Part shown: positions 26,638 through 35,458 of the stretch, one piece after another
How positions within the stretch are numbered: position 1 is the stretch's first letter
How the letters are laid out: each line of letters starts with the position of its first letter
Source of the DNA: Rhodococcus sp. Leaf247
GTDB taxonomy: Bacteria; Actinomycetota; Actinomycetes; Mycobacteriales; Mycobacteriaceae
Assembly (NCBI RefSeq): GCF_001426185.1
Contig: NZ_LMRP01000001.1
Span: forward strand, 908,765-972,764
Reading direction: 5' to 3'
Length of the DNA: 64,000 bases
The notes under the pieces: model-generated
Database searches by the model: none
Told to the model about the DNA's origin: nothing
The model's input: the letters and a program-made list of their open reading frames with translations, nothing else
Position numbers and translations under genes: made by a program

Positions 26638-27843
26638 ATGTCCGTGACCGATGGTGAGGCTGTGAACGAGCGCGATATCCCGACGGTGGCCCGCCTTCGT
26701 CCGTTCGGCTCGACCATCTTCGCCGAGATGACGGCACTGGCCGCCACGCACGACGCGGTCAATCTCGGTCAGGGGTTTCCCGACACCGACGGGCCCGCAC
26801 GCATGCTCGAGGTGGCGCAGGAGGCCATTGCCTCCGGCCTGAACCAGTACCCGCCGGGCCCGGGCATGAAAGTACTGCGCGACGCGATCGCCGGCGACCG
26901 CGCGCGGCGGTACGGCACGCAGTACGACCCGGACTCGGAGATCCTGGTGACCGTGGGAGCCACCGAGGCCGTCAGTGCCGCGATGCTCGGACTTGTCGAG
27001 GCGGGCGACGAGGTGCTGCTGATCGAGCCGTACTACGACTCGTACGCCGCCGCGGTAGCCCTGGCCGGCGCGCGACGACGCACGGTCCCGCTGGTCGTCG
27101 ACGGTGACCGCTTCGCCCTCGACCTCGATGCCCTTCGCGCGTCGGTGGGGCCGGACACGCGGATGATCGTCGTCAATTCTCCGCACAATCCCACCGGAAC
27201 CGTCTTCACGACACAGGAACTCGCCGCGATCGCCGAGGTCGCGTGCGAGCACGATCTGCTGGTGCTGACGGACGAGGTGTACGAACGGCTGGTCTTCGAC
27301 GACGCCGTGCACACCCCCCTGGCGACGTTCGACGGAATGGCCGAGCGGACCATCACCGTCTCGAGCGCCGCGAAGACCTTCAACGCCACCGGCTGGAAGA
27401 CCGGATGGGCCTGTGGGCCCGCACCGTTGATCGCGGCGGTCAAGACCGCCAAGCAGTTCCTGACCTTCGTGGGCGGCGCACCGTTCCAGCCGGCGGTGGC
27501 GCACGCACTCGAACACGAGAGCGCGTGGGTCGACTCCCTCCGCGCGGGGCTTCAGACCAAACGGGATGTGCTCTCGACAGCCCTGTCCGACGCCGGCCTG
27601 GGCGTCAAGCGCAGCGAGGGAACGTACTTCGTGTGTGCGGACATCGCCCCGCTCGGTGAGCACGACGCCGACGCGTTCTGCCGTGCGCTGCCCGAACGTA
27701 TCGGAGTGGTCGGGGTGCCGGTGGACGCCTTCGTCGACCACCGCGAGGGGTGGAACACGTTGGTGCGCTTCGCGTTCTGCAAGCAGGACGAGGTTCTCGC
27801 CGAGGCAGCCGCCCGTCTGGCTCGTCTCACCGACACGGCATGA
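26638..27843 (+). CDS. dapC: Class I/II aminotransferase, probable N-succinyldiaminopimelate aminotransferase
   Basis: 401 residues, fold-type I PLP enzyme. NSPHNPTG, LTDEVYERL and the PLP-lysine region SSAAKTFNATGWKTGW are present; the N-terminal LGQGFPDTDGP is typical of the DapC/KAT branch. The orthologue at this place in M. tuberculosis (Rv0858c) is DapC, which makes N-succinyl-diaminopimelate for lysine and peptidoglycan; kynurenine or methionine-type aminotransferase activity is the alternative. TAGGCT (26626-26631) is 6 nt before the ATG (leaderless). Its stop overlaps the AraC gene start (ATGA). Confidence 0.9.
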   Translation: MSVTDGEAVNERDIPTVARLRPFGSTIFAEMTALAATHDAVNLGQGFPDTDGPARMLEVAQEAIASGLNQYPPGPGMKVLRDAIAGDRARRYGTQYDPDSEILVTVGATEAVSAAMLGLVEAGDEVLLIEPYYDSYAAAVALAGARRRTVPLVVDGDRFALDLDALRASVGPDTRMIVVNSPHNPTGTVFTTQELAAIAEVACEHDLLVLTDEVYERLVFDDAVHTPLATFDGMAERTITVSSAAKTFNATGWKTGWACGPAPLIAAVKTAKQFLTFVGGAPFQPAVAHALEHESAWVDSLRAGLQTKRDVLSTALSDAGLGVKRSEGTYFVCADIAPLGEHDADAFCRALPERIGVVGVPVDAFVDHREGWNTLVRFAFCKQDEVLAEAAARLARLTDTA

Positions 27844-28889
27844 CGAGCGAGAGTCCGGCGTCTCCGACCATTTCCGTCGAGTTCGTCCGCACTGCCGTGT
27901 CACTGGCCCGCGAGACAGGGCTCGATCTGACGGCGTGTCTGCGCGAGGCCGACATCGACCCGCACGTGCTGTCCCGCCCGGGCGCCCGCCTCACCACCGA
28001 TCAGGTGACCCGGTTGACGCGCGCGTTGTGGCAGATGACCGGGGACGAGCTGATGGGCCTGGGGTCCGCGCCGGTGCGACGCGGTACGTTCCGCGCACTC
28101 AGCCTGACGATGATCCATCGCCCGGACCTCGGCAGTGCGCTCGAGCGCATGGTCGACGTGGGGCGAGCGTTTCCCGGCGTGCCTCGCGGCGTGCTGATGC
28201 GCGGGGGCGGCCGCGCTCGACTCGAACTCACCGACACCCCGACGATGTTGGACGGTCAGCTCTCCCCCGAGGTGGCGGCAGCGGCACGTCGGATCCAGAT
28301 CGAGTTCCTGCTGATCCTGTGGCATCGCTTCTCGGCGTGGCTCATCGGCCGTCGCCTGAAGCTTCTGTCCGTGGAGATGCCGTTCCCCGAGCCCGCGCAG
28401 CCGTCGCCTCGCGTGTACGACGACATCTTCGGGGTGCACGTGAGATTCGGCAGCGACGTCGCCGCCCTCGAGTTCGACGACGCCATCATGGCGTCGCCGT
28501 TGGTGCAGACCGAGGAATCGCTCGAGGAGTACCTGCGCGAGTCGCCCAACCGCCTGTTCTCCGAGCGGGACTACGGGTCCAGCGCTGCGAGCGTGGTGCG
28601 ACGCGCGCTTGCTCTGGGGGCGATGGGCAGGGCGTCGACCACCACCGACATCGCCGCGATGCTGTCCATCAGCGTTCCGCACCTGCGTCGACTCCTCCGC
28701 CAGGAAGGCACGTCGCTGGGGGAACTCCGCGACGAGGTGCTCCGGGACGCGGCGGTGGCCGGGCTCGAACGGGGCGAGACGGCCGAGGAGATCTCGACCC
28801 GCCTCGGCTTCTCCGAGCCCAGCGCGTTCCGCCGCGCCTTCAAGCGGTGGACCGGAGTGACCCCCGGTTCCTATCGCTCACACGCGTGA
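27840..28889 (+). CDS. AraC-family regulator with Arabinose_bd/OruR-type N-terminus
   Basis: 349 residues. Residues 15-200 form the ligand-binding domain of the OruR/ArgR-like AraC group (CLREADIDPHVL, LTTDQVTRLTRALW, RPDLGSALERMV). The C-terminal ~95 residues hold two helix-turn-helix units: TTDIAAMLSISVPHLRRLLRQ and TAEEISTRLGFSEPSAFRRAFKRW. The start overlaps the dapC stop by 4 nt, so it is translationally coupled to it. It also converges on the GMC oxidoreductase with a 12-bp 3' overlap. Target unknown; the neighbouring oxidoreductase cassette is a candidate. Confidence 0.9.
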   Translation: MTSESPASPTISVEFVRTAVSLARETGLDLTACLREADIDPHVLSRPGARLTTDQVTRLTRALWQMTGDELMGLGSAPVRRGTFRALSLTMIHRPDLGSALERMVDVGRAFPGVPRGVLMRGGGRARLELTDTPTMLDGQLSPEVAAAARRIQIEFLLILWHRFSAWLIGRRLKLLSVEMPFPEPAQPSPRVYDDIFGVHVRFGSDVAALEFDDAIMASPLVQTEESLEEYLRESPNRLFSERDYGSSAASVVRRALALGAMGRASTTTDIAAMLSISVPHLRRLLRQEGTSLGELRDEVLRDAAVAGLERGETAEEISTRLGFSEPSAFRRAFKRWTGVTPGSYRSHA

Positions 28890-30470
28890 CGCGCTCAGGA
28901 TCATCTCCGATGCCTTCTCTCCGATGAGCACCGACGGCGCGTGCGTGTGGCCCCGGATGATCGTGGGCATCACCGACGCGTCGGCGACCCGGAGTCCGGA
29001 CACGCCGCGGACCCGGAGTTCGGGGTCGACCACCGAGTTCGCATCCGACCCCATCCGGCAGGTGCCCACCGGGTGATACAGCGTGTGCGACATGGTGTCC
29101 AGCGATTCGGTCAGCGCCTCGTCGAGGGCCTCGCTGTGCCGCAGGACCGGCCGGACCATCTCCCCCAGCCGTGACTTCAGAGGCTCGGTCTGCGCGATGT
29201 CCGCGCAGTAGCGGAGCCCGCTGAGCATGGCGGCACGGTCGATGCCGTCGGCGTCGGACAGGTACCGCGGATCCACGACGGCCTTGTCCAGCGGCTGCGA
29301 CGACCGTAGCGAGATGCGCCCACGGCTCTCCGGCTTGAGCAGGATCGACCCGAGAATGGCCGCGTGGGAATCGGCCGGGATCAGTCCCTCGTCGAAGAAC
29401 GGAGCGGGCGCGAACAGCAGCTCGAGATCCGGGAGATCGAGGGAGTCGCGGCTGCGCACGAACCCGTACGCCTCACCGACGTTCGAGGTCAGCATGCCGC
29501 GACGCCGCGCAAGATAGTTGATCAACTCCGGAATCTTCTCGGCCGTGAACAGGGTGTCGGACTGCACGCCGTATCCCAACGCGGACACCAGGTGGTCCAT
29601 CAGGTTCTCGCCGACCTCCGGTGCCGCGTGCACCACGTCGATGCGGTGCTCGGCCAGGTGCTCGGGATTACCGATACCGGAGAGCATCAGCAGCTGGGGA
29701 GTGTTGATGGCGCCTCCGGACAGGATCACCTCCACCCTCGCTCGAACGGTGTGCAGCGCACCGTCCTTCGAGTACTCGACGCCGACGGCGCGTGTACCCT
29801 CGAACAGCACGCGCGTCGCCTGCGCCTCCGTCACCACCGTCAGGTTGGGACGTGACATCGCCGGTCGAAGGTACGCATCGGCGCAACTCCAGCGGGCGCC
29901 GCGCTTCTGGGTGACCATGGTCTCGGTCATGCCCTTGGGCGCCGGCAGGTTGGCGCGCTCGGTCGACAATCCCAGCGCTGCAGCGGCTTCCAGGTACGCA
30001 GCGGTGATCTTGCGAGGACTCCGCTGCTTGGACACGTGCAGGGGCCCACCCGTCCCCTCGTCGGATTCCGTGGCACCTTCCAGGTTCTCGATCCGTCGGA
30101 AGGTCTCGACGACGCTGTCGAACGACCAGTTCTGCCCGGCTGCCTCGGCCCAGTCGTCGTAGTCGGCGGCGAATCCGCGCACCCACATCATGGCGTTCAT
30201 CGACGACGAGCCGCCGAGCATCTTCCCGCGCGGCCAGAAGATCCTGCGGCCCGCCAGTTCCGCCTGCGGTTCGGTGTCGTAGTCCCAGTCCATCTCGGAG
30301 CGGAACAACTTGGAGAAGCCGGCCGGGATGTGGACGAACTTGTCCTTGTCCTCGGGCCCCGCCTCGAGGACGACGACGTCGTTGGCGGACGACGCGCTCA
30401 GGCGGTTGGCGACGACGCAGCCGGCGGAACCTGCGCCGACGACGACGTAGTCGGTGGTGATCTCGGGCAT
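28878..30470 (-). CDS. GMC-family FAD alcohol/choline dehydrogenase-like oxidoreductase
   Basis: 530 residues. The N-terminal FAD dinucleotide motif VVVGAGSAGCVVANRLS, the GMC signature 1 region GGSSSMNAMMWVRG, and signature 2 SGGAINTPQLLMLSGIG are all intact. The active-site His pair lies in TLYHPVGTCRMG and RGHTHAPSVLIGE near the C-terminus. Oxidises a primary alcohol to an aldehyde with FAD. It follows the aldehyde dehydrogenase gene by one base on the same strand, so the two form an alcohol-to-acid oxidation module; substrate unknown. Confidence 0.92.
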   Translation of the reverse strand: MPEITTDYVVVGAGSAGCVVANRLSASSANDVVVLEAGPEDKDKFVHIPAGFSKLFRSEMDWDYDTEPQAELAGRRIFWPRGKMLGGSSSMNAMMWVRGFAADYDDWAEAAGQNWSFDSVVETFRRIENLEGATESDEGTGGPLHVSKQRSPRKITAAYLEAAAALGLSTERANLPAPKGMTETMVTQKRGARWSCADAYLRPAMSRPNLTVVTEAQATRVLFEGTRAVGVEYSKDGALHTVRARVEVILSGGAINTPQLLMLSGIGNPEHLAEHRIDVVHAAPEVGENLMDHLVSALGYGVQSDTLFTAEKIPELINYLARRRGMLTSNVGEAYGFVRSRDSLDLPDLELLFAPAPFFDEGLIPADSHAAILGSILLKPESRGRISLRSSQPLDKAVVDPRYLSDADGIDRAAMLSGLRYCADIAQTEPLKSRLGEMVRPVLRHSEALDEALTESLDTMSHTLYHPVGTCRMGSDANSVVDPELRVRGVSGLRVADASVMPTIIRGHTHAPSVLIGEKASEMILSASRV

Positions 30471-30471
30471 G

Positions 30472-32208
30472 TCAGCCTCTCAGAGCGGATGCGAAGATGG
30501 CGGGCAGAGCTTTCCAGGACGGTGCCGCCGCGAAGGCCGTGAAGCGCTTCGCCGTGGTGGCTGCCGTGCGGTTGGTGACGAACCACGGCGGCTTCGGGGA
30601 CAGAGTCATCTCGCCCTTGAGGATGGAGCGCGGCGACGGCCGGAACGGTCCGCGGACGACGGTGCGCTCGGGCCGGTCGATCAGGAGAGCGTTGTGCACC
30701 ACACCGATTCCGCTCTGGACGTCGTCCAGGGTGTGCCCCGGGAACGCACCCCAGGTCGCGGCCGCGGTCAGGAATCCGACTCCGGTCCACGCGTTCAATG
30801 CAACGGTTCCGTAGCGGAGGCTCTCGATCATCGTGTCCACACCGCGGCCCATCGCCGACAGCGTGGCGGGGTGGGCGATGATGTTGACTCCGAGTGTCCC
30901 GACGAACTCCTCGTTGGCCATGCGCACCGCCTCGGAGACGTATCGCTCACCGCTGTAGGGGATCTCGATGACACCGAGGACAGGCGCGAAGTACTCGGTG
31001 GTGAGCAGCGCGCGGTAGCGGTCCGGGTCCAGATCACTGACGAGGGTGCGCTCGCCGGCAGGTCCGAGCGACTGCGCGCCGGGGTAATCCGCCCGAGCCC
31101 CGGCGACACGGGTAGCGCTGCCCGGGTAGTAGGCGTCGCGGCCGGGGGCGTCGTGAAGGGCCTTGCGCAGCGCCGCCAGGAACTTGTCCCGCTTGTCCCA
31201 CTCGGAGGAGATGACGACGACCTGCGCTGCGACACAGTTGTATCCGCCGTTGTGCAGGCGCTGGGTGACCACGTGCTCGGCCTGGAACGCGATGTCCGCG
31301 TCCGACCAGTCGCCGGGAAGCACGATGACGGGCGAGACGCCGCCGAGCTCGCTCGAGATGGGCACGTCGAGGACGGGGGTGTTCGCCTTCTTGCGAGCCG
31401 CGCCCTCCTCCCCCGTCCCGAACACGATGGCGTCGTGCGTCAGCGAGCTGCCGGTCATGTGGACATGCGCGACACCGTCGTGACGCACCAGGTAGGACCC
31501 GACATCGGGACCGCCGGTCAGGATGCGGACCGCACCGATGTCGATGAGCGGCGCGAAGGCCGCACGCAGCACCGGTGCCATCGGATCGGTGACCGGGTTG
31601 AGCTTGAGTGCCACGACCCGATTGTGGGCGACGAGTTCGTACAGGGTGTCGAGCGGTGCGATGGACGTGATGTTGCCGGCGCCGAGCACGACACCGATGC
31701 CTCCGGTGGTGGCCGGATCACGTTGCGCCAGACCGGCGTTCTTCCTGGCCGTGTCCGCGTCGACTCCCGGCTCGAGCCACACCTCGGCGCTGAACCCGTT
31801 GAGCAGCAAGGTGTCGAAGATGTTGGAGGGCAGCACCTTCACGGTGGTGCGACCACCGGGAGCAGTGCCCAGATCGACGCCCGTCAACGGACTGCGGCCG
31901 GCGTCGAGCTGACGGATGCTCTGCGCGAGCACGCCGCATGCGGTGATCACCGAGTACGGACCCGACAACCATTCCTCGCCCATCAACGGTGACGACGCGG
32001 GGAGCTTCTTGAATACGGCAGCGGCGTCGACCCACGCCTGGGCGTGCTTCGCCGTCAGTGCGCTGACCTCGTCGAGAAGTCGTGCGCGGTCGGCGAGCGA
32101 GGTGCGACCCCACACCGTCTCGCCCTGCGCGAGATCGGTCAGGGCGGTGTCGACGTCGGGAAAGGTGGGTGAGTCGGTGGTGCTCGAGGACAATTCGCCT
32201 GTGGTCAT
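30472..32208 (-). CDS. Aldehyde dehydrogenase superfamily protein, long form
   Basis: 578 residues, about 80 more than a typical ALDH. The Rossmann-fold NAD site and GVVLGAGNITSIAPLDTL are visible; general base region SSELGGVSPVIVLP and the catalytic Cys in HNGGYNCVAAQVVV are in the expected order. The C-terminal ~80 residues (after TWGAFPGHTLDDVQSG) extend past the usual end. ATG at 32208 with CACAAT 7 nt before it; a longer frame to 32289 crosses the promoter region. First gene of a two-gene operon with the GMC oxidoreductase, and divergent from a PucR regulator. Confidence 0.9.
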   Translation of the reverse strand: MTTGELSSSTTDSPTFPDVDTALTDLAQGETVWGRTSLADRARLLDEVSALTAKHAQAWVDAAAVFKKLPASSPLMGEEWLSGPYSVITACGVLAQSIRQLDAGRSPLTGVDLGTAPGGRTTVKVLPSNIFDTLLLNGFSAEVWLEPGVDADTARKNAGLAQRDPATTGGIGVVLGAGNITSIAPLDTLYELVAHNRVVALKLNPVTDPMAPVLRAAFAPLIDIGAVRILTGGPDVGSYLVRHDGVAHVHMTGSSLTHDAIVFGTGEEGAARKKANTPVLDVPISSELGGVSPVIVLPGDWSDADIAFQAEHVVTQRLHNGGYNCVAAQVVVISSEWDKRDKFLAALRKALHDAPGRDAYYPGSATRVAGARADYPGAQSLGPAGERTLVSDLDPDRYRALLTTEYFAPVLGVIEIPYSGERYVSEAVRMANEEFVGTLGVNIIAHPATLSAMGRGVDTMIESLRYGTVALNAWTGVGFLTAAATWGAFPGHTLDDVQSGIGVVHNALLIDRPERTVVRGPFRPSPRSILKGEMTLSPKPPWFVTNRTAATTAKRFTAFAAAPSWKALPAIFASALRG

Positions 32209-32334
32209 AGGTTCGATTGTGACGTGCACTACATGCGGTGACCATAGGCACGCGCCGGTGCCTGACCGCGGCGCATTGTGCCCGCGCACAGTAAGGGTGT
32301 GGCGCCCGTTACACGCGGCCCGTAGGGTCGAGGA
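32209..32334. promoter_or_regulatory. Divergent promoter region, ALDH and PucR-type regulator
   Basis: 126 bp between divergent starts. On the plus strand TAGGGT (32323-32328) lies 6 nt before the regulator ATG; on the minus strand CACAAT lies 7 nt before the ALDH ATG. A short inverted repeat GTGT...ACAC (32297-32314) between them is a possible operator. Regulation by the neighbouring PucR protein is inferred from layout. Confidence 0.5.
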
Positions 32335-33540
32335 ATGTCGACACCCGTGGTCACTCGCCCGACCGGCGCCGCGCCTCTGACCTCGGAGTCGCTCGCGTCG
32401 CAGCTACGAGCCCATGTGGGTGAGCTCAGCGACCGGCTCGTCGCCGACATCCTGACGGTCGAGCAGTCCTACCTCGACTCGACGTCGCTGACGCGCGATC
32501 AGCTGGACACGGTGTGCACCGGCAATCTCCGATCCATGCTCGACGCTCTGGCCTCCGGCGATACCGGCGATCTGGAGCCCGCACGAGCAGCCGGTCGCAT
32601 CAAAGCCGAGAACGGAGTCCCGCTCGCAGCGCTGCTGCACGCGTTCCGTCTCGGCGGGCGGTTGATCTGGCAGGAACTCACCGTGACAGCCGCCGGTCGC
32701 ACTCCGGAGGTGCTGCTCGCCATGGCGACGGACGTCTGGGCGATGGTGGACACGTACTCGGACGCCGCCGCCGACGCCTACCGGGATGCCGCGGACCGCC
32801 TGGCGCTGGACGACGCGGACGCACGCCGCCGAGTCCTCCGAGCCCTGTTCGATGAGGCCTCGTCCGACCCGTCGTCGCTGCTCGACGCCTTGCGGACGTT
32901 CCGTATCCCCGACTCCGGGCACTTCACCGTGGTCTCGGCGGAGACATCGCTCGAGCGTGGCGCGCTGTCCGGTCGCGCCCGCGACGCCGTGCTCGCTGCC
33001 GGTGTCGACTCGGTGTGGGACACCGACGCGGACGGCCACCTGGGCCTACTGGTCGGATCGTCGGATGCGGCCCTGGATCGTGCCGTCGAGACCCTCGGCG
33101 CCCTGTACGGCACCAGGGTCGGTGTCGGCACGTACTTCCACCGATCGCTCGCGACTCCGGTCGCCGTGGCCCAGGCTCGCAGCGCCCGACGATGCGCTCC
33201 GGCGGGGAGCGCGCGGGTGATCCGCTACGACGCGTCCCCGATTCCACTCCTGCTGGTCACGACGCCCGACGCGGCCGCCCTGGCTGCCCGTCAGATACTC
33301 GGACCGCTGGCCACGTCCGCGGTCGACGACCGCGTGAGTCTTCTCGACACTCTCGATGCCTGGTTCGCCTCGGGCGGATCCACCACGGCGGCGGCCGACG
33401 CGCTGCACTATCACCGCAACACGGTGCTCTACCGGCTCCGCCGGATCCACGAGCTGACCGGGCGCGATCACACCGACCCCGCCCAGGCCGCCGAGTTGTA
33501 CGTCGGACTCCGCGCCGCCGAACTCGCCGGTCTGCGCTGA
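32335..33540 (+). CDS. PucR/CdaR-type helix-turn-helix regulator
   Basis: 401 residues. The N-terminal ~170 residues are helical with [25 protein letters not shown], typical of the RsbRD-N/PucR-like sensor group. A GGDEF-like central region follows. The C-terminal PucR HTH_30 domain is clear: [40 protein letters not shown]. Such regulators often activate an adjacent catabolic operon in response to its substrate; here that would be the divergent ALDH-GMC genes. TAGGGT 6 nt before the ATG sets the start. Confidence 0.9.
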   Translation: MSTPVVTRPTGAAPLTSESLASQLRAHVGELSDRLVADILTVEQSYLDSTSLTRDQLDTVCTGNLRSMLDALASGDTGDLEPARAAGRIKAENGVPLAALLHAFRLGGRLIWQELTVTAAGRTPEVLLAMATDVWAMVDTYSDAAADAYRDAADRLALDDADARRRVLRALFDEASSDPSSLLDALRTFRIPDSGHFTVVSAETSLERGALSGRARDAVLAAGVDSVWDTDADGHLGLLVGSSDAALDRAVETLGALYGTRVGVGTYFHRSLATPVAVAQARSARRCAPAGSARVIRYDASPIPLLLVTTPDAAALAARQILGPLATSAVDDRVSLLDTLDAWFASGGSTTAAADALHYHRNTVLYRLRRIHELTGRDHTDPAQAAELYVGLRAAELAGLR

Positions 33541-33544
33541 CCAC

Positions 33545-33560
33545 TAGAACATGCGTTCGA
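33545..33560 (+). promoter_or_regulatory. SOS (LexA) box-like operator before alkB
   Basis: TAGAAC-ATGC-GTTCGA matches the actinobacterial LexA consensus TCGAAC-N4-GTTCGA at 11 of 12 positions. It ends 8 nt before the TAGAAT -10 hexamer, where bound LexA would block RNA polymerase. Confidence 0.65.
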
Positions 33561-33580
33561 CTCCGCGCTAGAATGGCTCG

Positions 33581-34210
33581 ATGAGTTACGCACTTCAGGC
33601 GTCCCTGTTCGACGATGCCGCGGACGGACCGTCACTCGGCCCGCTGTCGGACATCAGGCGGACGACGCTGACGGACGGGGCGTGGATCGACGTACTGCCG
33701 GGGTGGGTCCGAGGATCGGACACACTGTTCGACACCCTGGTCGAGGACGTTCCGTGGCGCGCCGAGCGTCGTCCGATGTACGACCGGGTGGTCGACGTGC
33801 CGCGGCTGATCTCGTTCTACCCCGACCCGGCACGGCTCCCGTCACCCGCTCTGGTCGAGGCCGGAGACGCGTTGAGTCGGCACTACCGAGCAGAACTCGG
33901 CGAGGACTTCGCGACGGCCGGGCTCTGCTTCTACCGGGACGGCAAGGACAGCGTCGCGTGGCACGGGGACGACATCGGGCGCGGCGCCCGCGAGGACACG
34001 ATGGTCGCCATCGTGTCCTTCGGCGCCGCGCGGTCGCTGCTGCTGCGACCGCGCGGCGGTGGTCCGTCGGTGAGACACGCACTCGGACACGGTGATCTGA
34101 TCGTCATGGGCGGTTCGTGCCAGCGGACCTGGGAACACAGCATCCCCAAGACCGCACGACCGACCGGTCCTCGCATCAGCGTTCAGTTCCGGCCCCACGG
34201 CGTGCGCTGA
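33581..34210 (+). CDS. AlkB-like 2-oxoglutarate/Fe(II) dioxygenase
   Basis: 209 residues. Iron ligands H128-x-D130 (WHGDD) and H186 (WEHSIPK), and the 2-oxoglutarate arginines in PRISVQFRPH (R198, R204), are intact, as is CFYRDGKDSVAWH, the nucleotide-lid region. Removes alkyl lesions from DNA or RNA bases by oxidative demethylation. It belongs to the ALKBH2/3-like branch rather than E. coli AlkB proper. TAGAAT (33569-33574) lies 6 nt before the ATG, with an SOS-like box just upstream. Its 3' end overlaps the convergent DAHP synthase gene by 35 bp. Confidence 0.92.
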   Translation: MSYALQASLFDDAADGPSLGPLSDIRRTTLTDGAWIDVLPGWVRGSDTLFDTLVEDVPWRAERRPMYDRVVDVPRLISFYPDPARLPSPALVEAGDALSRHYRAELGEDFATAGLCFYRDGKDSVAWHGDDIGRGAREDTMVAIVSFGAARSLLLRPRGGGPSVRHALGHGDLIVMGGSCQRTWEHSIPKTARPTGPRISVQFRPHGVR

Positions 34211-35255
34211 CCGCGTCGGCGAGCGCGTGCAGTGCCGTGGCCGTGTCGTCCCATCCGATGCACGCGTCGGTCACCGACTGGCCGTAGGTCAGGTCGGCAT
34301 CGCGTCCGGAGAGAAGATCCTGGCGGCCCTCGACGAGGAAGCTCTCGATCATGACGCCGACGACGGCGCGGTCACCGGCCGCCACTCGGTCGGCGATATC
34401 ACCCAGGACCACGTTCTGCCGACGATGATCCTTGGCGCTGTTGCCGTGGCTGACGTCGACGACCACCCGACCCGGCCGACCGGCGAGCTCGAGGCGCCGC
34501 GTCGCGTCGGCAACCGAGGCCGCATCGTAATTCGGTCCTGCTGTGCCGCCGCGCAGGATCACGTGGGAATCGGGGTTTCCGTCGGTACGCACGATGGCGA
34601 CTCGGCCGTCGTCGTCGACACCGGGGAACACGTGCGCCGACGACGCGGACCTGATTCCGTCGACAGCCACCTGGACGTCGCCGTCGGTGCCGTTCTTGAT
34701 GCCCACCGGCATCGGCAGGCCGCTCACCATCTGCCGATGCACCTGGGAGGACGCCGTTCTCGCCCCGATCGCCCCGTACGTCACCAGGTCCGACAGGTGA
34801 CCGGAGATCATCGGGTCCAGGAACTCCGTCGCCGCCGGCAGACCGGCGTCGACGATGTCCGCGAGGATCCGGCGCGCAGCACGGAGGCCGCCGTCCAGAT
34901 CGTCCGACCCGTCGAGACGAGGGTCGGAGAGCAGCCCTTTCCACCCGACCGTGGTGCGCGGCTTCTCGAAGTACACCCGCATGATCACCTGTATCCGGTC
35001 GGCCAACTCCCCCGACAGGACGGCGAGACGCTGCGCGTAGTCCATCGCCGCAGCCGGGTCGTGAATCGAGCAGGGCCCCACGACGACGGCGATGCGATCG
35101 TCGTCGCCGGCAAGGATGCGGCGCAGTTCGGCACGACTGTCGGCGACGCGAGCGGGCGCGAACGGCGACGACGGCACGGCAGAGCGAAGCTCACGAGGTG
35201 AGAGGAGTGGGCCCGTCAGGATCTGATCGGGCGCGGTGTCCAGTGCAAGAGTCAC
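34176..35255 (-). CDS. aroG: 3-Deoxy-7-phosphoheptulonate (DAHP) synthase, class I
   Basis: 359 residues. Condenses phosphoenolpyruvate and erythrose-4-phosphate, committing carbon to the shikimate pathway. AroG/F/H-type motifs: VVVGPCSIHDPAAAMDYA, MRVYFEKPRTTVGWKGL, GARTASSQVHRQM, GIKNGTDGDVQVA, VDVSHGNSAKDHRRQ and IESFLVEGRQ. This is the type I (E. coli-like) enzyme, not the type II enzyme usual in mycobacteria, so it may be an extra isozyme. GTG at 35255 has GAGGA 8 nt upstream. A ~150-nt leader with two hairpins precedes it. Confidence 0.94.
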   Translation of the reverse strand: MTLALDTAPDQILTGPLLSPRELRSAVPSSPFAPARVADSRAELRRILAGDDDRIAVVVGPCSIHDPAAAMDYAQRLAVLSGELADRIQVIMRVYFEKPRTTVGWKGLLSDPRLDGSDDLDGGLRAARRILADIVDAGLPAATEFLDPMISGHLSDLVTYGAIGARTASSQVHRQMVSGLPMPVGIKNGTDGDVQVAVDGIRSASSAHVFPGVDDDGRVAIVRTDGNPDSHVILRGGTAGPNYDAASVADATRRLELAGRPGRVVVDVSHGNSAKDHRRQNVVLGDIADRVAAGDRAVVGVMIESFLVEGRQDLLSGRDADLTYGQSVTDACIGWDDTATALHALADAVSARRGAGTER

Positions 35256-35410
35256 GATGATTGTCCTCGTCGGGCTCGGGTGACCCGGCACGACCGACGA
35301 ACGCACTTCCACGCGAGCCGGTCCTGCCGGCTCGTCGGGTGGGGTTGGTCAGCGCATGGTTCCGCTGACCGGACCACCGAGGGCCGGCCTGCTGAACCAA
35401 AAATATGCTC
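35256..35410 (-). promoter_or_regulatory. aroG leader with two hairpins and an AUG-CGC-UGA mini-ORF
   Basis: Two perfect stems: GGTCAGCG/CGCTGACC with an 8-nt loop (35347-35370) and CGAGCCGG/CCGGCTCG with a 5-nt loop (35314-35334). On the minus strand the first hairpin contains a three-codon start-stop ATG CGC TGA. Could be an attenuator or simple leader. A promoter for DUF1206 overlaps the far end. Confidence 0.4.
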
Positions 35411-35458
35411 GCTGCACATCTGCACTGTAGCGGACAGCGAACGTGGGACGATACGTCG

